From contig DJYV01000053.1 of NCBI GenBank assembly GCA_002448555.1, positions 13,394 to 18,464 of the forward strand: a stretch of 5,071 bases of DNA. The letters run 5' to 3'. The stretch's first letter is position 1; the number at the start of each line of letters is the position of its first letter. Below, piece by piece: positions 1-5,071 of the stretch. This stretch comes from Flavobacteriales bacterium UBA6969 (GTDB lineage: Bacteria > Bacteroidota > Bacteroidia > Flavobacteriales_D > Sanyastnellaceae). Made by a program: the position numbers and the translations under genes. The notes beneath the pieces are model-generated. The model saw nothing but the letters and a program-made list of their open reading frames with translations. It ran no database searches and was not told the DNA's origin.

Positions 1-324
1 TGGTGCAGCCCGTGCAAACGGGAGCTGAACAACTACGCTGAACTCTACGAGGACTGGCAGGACGAGACGGGGGTGAACATCGTGGCTGTGAGCATCGACG
101 ATCAGCGCAGCATCCGCCGCGTAGCGCCGTACGTGAACAGCGTGCTTTGGGACTACGACGTGCTGCTCGATCCCAACAAAGATTTTGCCCGCGCCATGCA
201 AGTGGTCAACGTGCCGCACACCTTTTTGGTCAATGGCGAAGGAGAAATCGTCTGGCAACACAACAATTACGCTGACGGCGACGAAGAAGAGGTATACGAG
301 GAACTCCTGAAACTCGTCGAATGA
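1..324 (+). CDS. TlpA/ResA-like thiol-disulfide oxidoreductase, 5'-truncated by window edge
   Basis: This is the C-terminal 107 residues of a thioredoxin-fold protein, read in frame 1 from the first base and ending at TGA 322-324. The window opens on the active site WCSPC (visible residues 1-5). The fold then continues with a strand NIVAVSID (residues 26-33), a 'LLDPNKDFARAMQV' segment typical of TlpA/AhpC-like redoxins, the cis-proline in NVPHTFLV (P72), a strand GEIVWQH and an acidic C-terminal helix. TlpA/ResA relatives are exported or membrane-anchored and reduce or exchange disulfides in the periplasm. The export signal and roughly the first half of the domain lie upstream, so localisation cannot be checked here. 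A GTG at 73 could be mistaken for a start, but it would remove the CxxC, so the gene certainly begins before the window. The stop overlaps the next gene's start. Family assignment is firm; substrate is unknown. Confidence 0.9.
   Translation, partial: WCSPCKRELNNYAELYEDWQDETGVNIVAVSIDDQRSIRRVAPYVNSVLWDYDVLLDPNKDFARAMQVVNVPHTFLVNGEGEIVWQHNNYADGDEEEVYEELLKLVE
321..324 (+). other. ATGA stop/start overlap (translational coupling)
   Basis: The ATG of the outer-membrane barrel gene (321-323) overlaps the TGA of the TlpA-like gene (322-324). Such overlaps normally mean one mRNA and coupled translation. No Shine-Dalgarno sequence precedes the ATG, as is usual in Bacteroidota. The start is supported by the signal peptide that follows at once. 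Confidence 0.85.
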
Positions 325-2006
325 AGCGCATTGCCCTCCTATCCATCGTCGCATGGGGCTTGAGCGGAACTGCTTGGGGCCAACTCGGCGAGTCCGAAAC
401 CGGGACGGTCACAGGAAATGTGCAGATGCTCTGGCAATCTTACAGCGAGGACCCTGCGATTGGCGCCATTGTACCGCCGGAAAAAACCGGCTTCAACGCC
501 TTTGGAAACCTCATCTACAACCAAGGCGGTTTTTCCGCCGGATTGCGCTATGAGTCCTACCTCTCGGCCGTACTCGGGTTCCCGGGGCGATTCAAAGGCA
601 GCGGCGTCGGCTACCGGTTTGCGCGGTATGCCGATCCCACCGGAAAGGTCGACTTCACCGTGGGCAATTTTTACGAGCAATTTGGCAGTGGTATTGTGCT
701 GCGAGCCTACGAAGAACGAGCACTGGGTATCGACAATGCGCTGGATGGTGTTCGGCTCATCCTGCGTCCGATCGACGGCATCGAGGTAAAGGCCTTGTAC
801 GGCCGGCAGCGTTTGGATTTCGACAGCCGCCTCATCAACGGACCCGGCACCGTGCGCGCCATTGACGGCACGGTCGACCTGAACTACCTGCTCGCTGAGC
901 AAGGCGGCACCGATTGGAAAACCAAGGTGACCTTGGGGGCGAGTTTCGTGAGCAAATTCCAATCAGGCGGGACCATCTCCAAAGACTCCCTGTTGCTGAC
1001 GCTGCCGGAAAACGTGGGCGCCTGGTCGTACCGGCTTGATGCCCTCCGTGGCGGCTGGTCTGCCGGCATCGAATACGCCGGAAAAATCAACGATCCCAAC
1101 GCAGACAACGGCTACATCTACCGCAACGGCGAGGCCCTTCTGCTGAATTTGGGCTACACCCAACGCGGGCTGGGGATCAGCTTGAGCGCGAAAACCGTGG
1201 ACAACATGAGTTTCCGTTCGGACCGCGACGTATTGCTTTTTGATTTGCCCATCAACTACATCCCTGCGATTACGCAGCAGCACACGTACAACTTGGCAGC
1301 CACGTTGTACCCGTATGCCACCGTCATCTCGGGTGAATCGAGCGCCAGCGCCGAAATTTTCTACACCATTCCCAAGGGCACCAAACTCGGCGGAAAGTAC
1401 GGCACCAAAATCAGCGCCAACTTCGCCGCTGCCAATGATTTGGATACCACCAACCTCGCCGGTGTCGAAGGCCTCGTGAACGGCTACGAACGCAACTCTT
1501 GGGGCTTCGGCCCCACCAAATTCGTGCGGGACTTTAACGTGCAGATCAGCCGCAAAGAATCCAAGAAATTCAAATGGAAGTACACCTACTATAACTTCCA
1601 ATTCAACACCCTTGCGACGCCTGTGACTACGACATTCAAGGGCATCGTGTACGCCGATATTCACGTCCTCGAGACGCAGGTCAAAACGCGGAAACGCGAG
1701 AGCCTCCGTACGGAGTTTCAGGCGTTATTCACCGAACAGGACAAGGGCGATTGGGCTACCGTTGTAGCCGAATACACGTGGAGCCCGCACTGGTTTGCCA
1801 GCATCATCGACCAGTACAACTTTGGCAACCCAGACGAAAGCGCTCGGGTGCATTACCTGTACGCTGCTGTCGGACGCATTGACGGGCCGCATCGACTGTC
1901 CATCGGATACGGAAAACGGCGGGAAGGCATCTTCTGCATTGGCGGAGTGTGCCGTGCGGTTCCCGCCTCGAACGGTTTTGAGGTGAATTTCTCGTCGAGT
2001 TTCTGA
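321..2006 (+). CDS. Outer-membrane beta-barrel protein, DUF6029-like
   Basis: A 561-residue protein with a signal peptide (residues 1-20: positive MKR, hydrophobic core, TAWG), likely cut before Q21. The rest is rich in alternating polar/aromatic strands, many with Gly/Tyr/Phe turns, and ends ...VNFSSSF with a terminal phenylalanine, the usual recognition signal for BAM-assembled barrels. There is no TonB plug or carboxypeptidase-like domain, so it is not a SusC/TonB receptor. Residues 115-143 (GNFYEQFGSG...YEERALGIDNALDG) and the C-terminal GIFCIGGVCRAVPASNGF (residues 536-553) match my memory of the Bacteroidota DUF6029 family; that assignment is from recall, not a search. Only two cysteines occur, C539 and C544, in what should be the last hairpin. 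The gene is coupled to an upstream TlpA-like oxidoreductase, which may act on that cysteine pair (inference). Its substrate or transport role is unknown. Barrel class is confident; the DUF6029 name is moderately so. Confidence 0.8.
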   Translation: MKRIALLSIVAWGLSGTAWGQLGESETGTVTGNVQMLWQSYSEDPAIGAIVPPEKTGFNAFGNLIYNQGGFSAGLRYESYLSAVLGFPGRFKGSGVGYRFARYADPTGKVDFTVGNFYEQFGSGIVLRAYEERALGIDNALDGVRLILRPIDGIEVKALYGRQRLDFDSRLINGPGTVRAIDGTVDLNYLLAEQGGTDWKTKVTLGASFVSKFQSGGTISKDSLLLTLPENVGAWSYRLDALRGGWSAGIEYAGKINDPNADNGYIYRNGEALLLNLGYTQRGLGISLSAKTVDNMSFRSDRDVLLFDLPINYIPAITQQHTYNLAATLYPYATVISGESSASAEIFYTIPKGTKLGGKYGTKISANFAAANDLDTTNLAGVEGLVNGYERNSWGFGPTKFVRDFNVQISRKESKKFKWKYTYYNFQFNTLATPVTTTFKGIVYADIHVLETQVKTRKRESLRTEFQALFTEQDKGDWATVVAEYTWSPHWFASIIDQYNFGNPDESARVHYLYAAVGRIDGPHRLSIGYGKRREGIFCIGGVCRAVPASNGFEVNFSSSF

Positions 2007-2026
2007 CGAATTCCCCCACGATAGCC

Positions 2027-2034
2027 TATTTTTG
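2027..2034 (+). promoter_or_regulatory. Candidate Bacteroidota -7 element (TATTTTTG)
   Basis: TATTTTTG fits the Bacteroidota sigma-factor -7 consensus TAnnTTTG exactly. It lies 42 bases upstream of the ATG at 2077, in the only intergenic gap between the barrel gene and the first secreted thioredoxin gene. Transcription would start near 2040, giving a short leader of about 35-40 bases that is A+T rich and has no Shine-Dalgarno. The -33 TTG box is poor: the nearest candidate is TTTCTG at 2000-2005, at the end of the barrel gene. An 8-base match with four fixed T/G positions can arise by chance, but position and neighbours favour a real promoter. Confidence 0.55.
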
Positions 2035-2076
2035 AACACACAGTAAAGAAATTAACTCTACCAATTCGTTAACAAC

Positions 2077-3552
2077 ATGAAGCACATTTACGCTTTGATC
2101 GCTGCTCTGATGGTCGGAACAGCATCGTTCGCACAGTTGCCTGATGGCAGCATCGCGCCTGACTTCACCGCCACGGATATCAATGGCGTGGAGCACAACC
2201 TCTACAGCTACTTGGACTCAGGATACCAAGTGATTTTGGACTTCTCCGCCACGTGGTGCGGCCCTTGCTGGAGCTACCACACCAGCGGAGTTTTCTCTGA
2301 CTTGAATGCTACATACGGCCCCAGTGGTTCGAATGATATTCGCATCATCAAACTGGAATCGGATGATTCCACAACGGCGGATGACTTGAACGGCACAGGA
2401 GCTAACACACAAGGAGACTGGGTAACTGGAACCACCTACAACATCATCGACAATGCCGCGGATATTTTCGATGCATACTCCAACACCTACTACCCCACCA
2501 TTTACACAGTATGTCCAAGCCGCATCTTGTCAGAATCTGGCCAAGCTAGCGTTGCTGACCACGCAGCCATCTTCTCTGCCAACGACTGTGCTGCAGCATC
2601 TCTGCCTAACGACGCAGCGTTATTGAATTACACAGGCGGAACTACTGCATGCCCTGGAGAGCCAGTGAACTTGTCAGTGGACATGATGAACCTCGGTCTC
2701 GACAATTTGTCCGCTGCCACCATCGAAGTGTCAGCTGGCGGTTCGAGCATCCTCTCTTACGATTGGAGTGGTGACTTGGATACCTACGACATTGAAAACG
2801 TAGACCTTGGCACAGCAACGTTCGACGCGGACTCCAACTTCGATATCACCATCACTTCGGCTGACGACAACAGCGACAACAACGGTTCAAACGGTGCGGT
2901 CATTTTGGCGGCCGACGCCACTTCATTGATTCACGTTGAAATCATGGTGGACAACTGGCCACAAGAAATCGGATGGTCAATCACCGACGACATGGGCAAT
3001 GTGGTTGAAGAAGTCACTGAAGGCTCCATTGGCGGTGCAGAAGGTGACGTCTTTGAATGGTGGGTAAGCGTTCCCGCTACCGGCTGCTACGCGTTTAACA
3101 TTTCCGACTCATACGGCGACGGCATCAACGGCGCAGCTTGGGGTTCAATTGACGGATACTGTACGGTGAAGTCGTACAACGATGACATCGTTTACATGAG
3201 CACTATCTGGGACTACGACGGTTCATACTGGTACGAAGCAGAGACCGCTGGCATGAGCGTATCTTCTGTAAACGTTGGTATTGAGGAGCAGTCCCTCAGC
3301 GACGTTACCCGCGTATTCCCGAACCCATTCGTTGATCAGACAAACTTGCAATTCACCACAGCTGAAGCTGCTGAAGCTTCATTGGTTGTTTACAACCTCG
3401 TAGGTGAGCAGGTCATCAACGACAACTTGGGCACCTTGCCAGCCGGTGAGCATAACCACGTGTTGAACTTCAACGGCGTAACGGCAGGCATTTACTTGGT
3501 GACATTGAACGCAGGTGGCCAGACCACAACCATGCGTGTGACCTTGAAGTAA
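2077..3552 (+). CDS. Secreted thioredoxin-fold protein with T9SS sorting domain (paralog A)
   Basis: A complete 491-residue modular protein. Residues 1-19 are a signal peptide (ends ASFA, then Q20). Residues 20-170 are a thioredoxin fold with WCGPC (C61, C64) and cis-proline P140 in YYPTIY. Residues about 177-280 look like an Ig/CARDB-type beta-sandwich (NLSVDMMNLGLDNL..., then SYDWSGDLDTY). Residues about 284-362 form a repeat-free domain seen in many T9SS proteins, with VDNWPQEIGWSITD, GCYAFNISDSYGDGING and a closing C362. Residues about 404-491 are a type A T9SS sorting domain (VFPNPF..., VVYNLVGEQV, GIYLVTL, ends in Lys). It should cross the outer membrane through T9SS and be surface-attached or released, acting as an extracellular thiol-disulfide oxidoreductase; substrate unknown. 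Extra cysteines are C146, C171, C192, C337 and C362. The protein is extremely acidic, with about seven Lys/Arg in all. It has its own candidate promoter and terminator, so it is probably monocistronic. ATG 2077 is set by the signal peptide. Confidence 0.92.
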   Translation: MKHIYALIAALMVGTASFAQLPDGSIAPDFTATDINGVEHNLYSYLDSGYQVILDFSATWCGPCWSYHTSGVFSDLNATYGPSGSNDIRIIKLESDDSTTADDLNGTGANTQGDWVTGTTYNIIDNAADIFDAYSNTYYPTIYTVCPSRILSESGQASVADHAAIFSANDCAAASLPNDAALLNYTGGTTACPGEPVNLSVDMMNLGLDNLSAATIEVSAGGSSILSYDWSGDLDTYDIENVDLGTATFDADSNFDITITSADDNSDNNGSNGAVILAADATSLIHVEIMVDNWPQEIGWSITDDMGNVVEEVTEGSIGGAEGDVFEWWVSVPATGCYAFNISDSYGDGINGAAWGSIDGYCTVKSYNDDIVYMSTIWDYDGSYWYEAETAGMSVSSVNVGIEEQSLSDVTRVFPNPFVDQTNLQFTTAEAAEASLVVYNLVGEQVINDNLGTLPAGEHNHVLNFNGVTAGIYLVTLNAGGQTTTMRVTLK

Positions 3553-3577
3553 GCGCTTCATACCCACTGAAATTGCG

Positions 3578-3612
3578 AAATCCGCGCCTCCTTCCCGGGG
3601 GTGCGGATTTTT
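3578..3612 (+). terminator. Rho-independent terminator after paralog A
   Basis: The left arm 3578-3591 begins AAATCCGC and pairs perfectly over eight bases with GCGGATTT at 3603-3610. The stem continues inward with a G-U pair (3586/3602), C-G, C-G, U-G, C-G and C-G, giving about 14 pairs closed by a 5-base loop TTCCC (3592-3596). Five T residues (3608-3612) follow the G+C-rich stem, then CGTTT. It starts 25 bases after the stop codon of paralog A. The A-run on the left arm opposite the T tail could also let it work from the other strand, though no converging gene is present. Confidence 0.9.
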
Positions 3613-3658
3613 CGTTTAAAAAGGTGCATATTCACATTCTCAACCATTTGCCTACACC

Positions 3659-5071
3659 ATGAGACACCTGCTCGGCATCCTCGCCCTTTGCGCAACCACC
3701 ATTGGGTTTAGTCAACTCCCGAACGGGAGCGTTGCACCTGATTTCACCATCACCGATATCGAAGGGGAGGAACACAACCTGTACAGCTACCTCGATTCCG
3801 GTTATGCTGTGATCATTGACTTTTCAGCGACGTGGTGCGGTCCGTGCTGGGACTACCACACGAGCGGCGTGTTTGAAGAAATTTACCAGGCCCACGGGCC
3901 GGACGGCGCGAACGATGTGCGCATCCTGTTCATCGAATCGGACGACAATACCACGGACGATGACCTCCACGGCACGGGAACCAACACCTGGGGGGATTGG
4001 ACGGCAGGTGTGCAGTACCCCATCGCGGACAACGGTGCCAACATTTTCGATTTGTACCAGTGCGCGTATTACCCCACCATTTTCACGGTGTGCCCCAACC
4101 GCATCATCCAACAGACCGGCCAAGCCACCGCTGAAGGCCACATCAACTACTTCCAGTCCGGTTCGTGCGCGCCAGCGACCATGCCCAATGACGTGAGCCT
4201 CCTGGAATACCTCGGCCCCAACCGCACGTGCCCCGAAACCCCGACGCCGCTTTCGGTCAAGGTTATGAACCAGGGCACGGAGCCTTTAACAGCCTTCACC
4301 TTGACCGCGAACACATTATTCGGTACCGAACTCCTCACGTACGATTGGACAGGGAACCTCGACACGTACGAGATGGAAGTGGTCGAATTGGGCGACGCCA
4401 TCTTCCCTTCGACGTCGATGTTTTTCATCGATGTCACCTCAGGGGATGATTACGACGGGAACAACAGCGTTTCCGAAACAATGAACCTCACGAGTGAAAT
4501 CGCGACGTCCCTCGTTCGCGTGCGCTTCACCACCGATAACATGCCCGGCGACAACCGATGGGACATCACCGATGGTGCAGGTAATGTGGTCGCGAGCACC
4601 GCCTTTGGCGACATGACCGAAAACCAGACCGAGTACGAATGGTGGGTCAACTTGGGAGCAATCGGCTGCTACAATTTCACGGTCTACGACCAGCTCGGAA
4701 ACGGTGGCAACATTGAATGCGACATCAGCACCTTCAACGAAGATGGCGTCAACATCAACACCATCTTCACGGTCAACAACAACGGCAACTGGACGGCCCT
4801 GAACAAAGGATTCCTGGTCAACGAGGTCAACATGCATGTCGGGGAACAGGCAGCTACGCCCATCGCTGTTTATCCGAATCCGACCAGCGGCATGCTCACC
4901 CTGCAAGGCTTGAGCGCTCTGAATAATCAACGCATCGAGATCCGCGATGCGCAAGGCAAACTCGTCTTCGACCAAGAACGTCCGGCAACAGGAGCCACGT
5001 GGGTCATCGACCTCAATGAAATCAACAGCGGGTTGTACATCCTTACAGTCATCGACGGTGAGCGTCGCGTC
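3659..5071 (+). CDS. Secreted thioredoxin-fold protein with T9SS sorting domain (paralog B), 3'-truncated by window edge
   Basis: The frame from ATG 3659 stays open for 471 codons to the last base, so only the end of the sorting domain and the stop are missing. Signal peptide: residues 1-18 (MRHLLGILAL..., ends GFS) before Q19. Thioredoxin fold: about 19-170, with WCGPC (C60, C63) and cis-proline P139 in YYPTIF. An Ig/CARDB-like domain covers about 176-275 (LSVKVMNQGTEPL, TYDWTGNLDTY). A counterpart of paralog A's DxYGDG domain covers about 284-354 (TTDNMPGDNRWDITD, GCYNFTVYDQLGNGG, C354), but the YGDG loop is altered. The T9SS sorting domain starts near 398 (AVYPNPTSGMLTLQG, IEIRDAQGKLVF, SGLYILTV). 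Over the first 54 mature residues 46 are identical to paralog A by hand alignment, so this is a tandem duplicate. Expected role: surface or extracellular thiol-disulfide exchange, substrate unknown. It has one extra cysteine, C135, beside the cis-proline. Codon use is more G+C rich than paralog A. No clear promoter is visible in the 46 bases after the terminator. Confidence 0.92.
   Translation, partial: MRHLLGILALCATTIGFSQLPNGSVAPDFTITDIEGEEHNLYSYLDSGYAVIIDFSATWCGPCWDYHTSGVFEEIYQAHGPDGANDVRILFIESDDNTTDDDLHGTGTNTWGDWTAGVQYPIADNGANIFDLYQCAYYPTIFTVCPNRIIQQTGQATAEGHINYFQSGSCAPATMPNDVSLLEYLGPNRTCPETPTPLSVKVMNQGTEPLTAFTLTANTLFGTELLTYDWTGNLDTYEMEVVELGDAIFPSTSMFFIDVTSGDDYDGNNSVSETMNLTSEIATSLVRVRFTTDNMPGDNRWDITDGAGNVVASTAFGDMTENQTEYEWWVNLGAIGCYNFTVYDQLGNGGNIECDISTFNEDGVNINTIFTVNNNGNWTALNKGFLVNEVNMHVGEQAATPIAVYPNPTSGMLTLQGLSALNNQRIEIRDAQGKLVFDQERPATGATWVIDLNEINSGLYILTVIDGERRV

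Noticed and set aside
73..324. GTG at 73 as the start of a small 83-residue protein
   Set aside because: The frame is open upstream to base 1 and includes the WCSPC active site; a start at 73 would cut the thioredoxin fold in half.
339..1664. Two long, nearly abutting minus-strand ORFs (339-962 and 963-1664)
   Set aside because: They lie wholly inside the barrel gene, have low-complexity valine/glycine-rich translations without a recognisable domain, and are expected on the antisense strand of a G+C-rich gene. The + strand reading has a signal peptide, barrel strands and a terminal Phe.
2043..2051. Purine-rich AAAGAA stretch as a Shine-Dalgarno for paralog A
   Set aside because: It lies about 27 bases from the ATG and does not match the anti-SD core. 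Bacteroidota commonly lack SD sequences and use A+T-rich leaders instead.
2006..2069. Seven-base inverted repeat ACGAATT / AATTCGT flanking the paralog A promoter region
   Set aside because: The arms are 50 bases apart, short and A+T rich, and the left arm begins in the barrel stop codon. This is within chance expectation and forms no terminator or clear operator.
3659..3691. Lipoprotein signal (LALC at residues 8-11) in paralog B
   Set aside because: The residue before the cysteine is Leu rather than Gly/Ala/Ser, the cysteine lies inside the hydrophobic core, and a better signal peptidase I site (GFS before Q19) follows. A T9SS sorting domain also argues against a lipid anchor.
3816..4975. 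Plus- and minus-strand ORFs at 3816-4196, 3824-4141, 4147-4437, 4228-4449, 4439-4975 and 4717-4926
   Set aside because: All are shadows of paralog B, whose true frame is open from 3659 to the window end and aligns residue by residue with paralog A.
1..5071. tRNA, rRNA, CRISPR array, insertion sequence or transposon ends
   Set aside because: The window is almost fully coding. I see no cloverleaf sequence, direct-repeat array, transposase or terminal inverted repeats in the two short gaps.

Overview
The window looks like a piece of a Bacteroidota chromosome, probably Flavobacteriales-like but with fairly high G+C. The evidence is: two secreted proteins with type IX secretion (T9SS) C-terminal sorting domains or what remains visible of one, signal peptides with glutamine at the predicted first mature position, a TAnnTTTG-type -7 promoter element, no Shine-Dalgarno sequences, and a Bacteroidota-type outer-membrane barrel. 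All four genes are on the + strand. The large minus-strand ORFs are shadows.

Layout: (1) Bases 1-324 hold the 3' part of a TlpA/ResA-like thiol-disulfide oxidoreductase; the window opens exactly on its WCSPC active site. (2) Bases 321-2006 hold a 561-residue outer-membrane beta-barrel protein that resembles the DUF6029 family. Its start overlaps the previous stop (ATGA), so the two genes are probably co-transcribed and translationally coupled. (3) Bases 2007-2076 are a short A+T-richer leader with a candidate promoter. (4) Bases 2077-3552 hold a complete 491-residue secreted thioredoxin-fold protein: signal peptide, WCGPC thioredoxin domain, Ig/CARDB-like domain, a 'DxYGDG' domain and a T9SS sorting domain. 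(5) Bases 3578-3612 form a strong rho-independent terminator. (6) Bases 3659-5071 hold a second, paralogous thioredoxin/T9SS protein. It is open to the window edge and lacks only its last few residues and stop.

The common theme is extracytoplasmic thiol chemistry. A periplasmic-type TlpA-like protein is coupled to a barrel whose only two cysteines sit six residues apart in the last hairpin. Next come two tandem, T9SS-exported CGPC proteins, each with five conserved extra cysteines. The two paralogs are nearly identical around the active site but have diverged in their C-terminal halves, in the sorting domain and in codon use. The functional link between the TlpA/barrel pair and the secreted thioredoxins is inference from position only.
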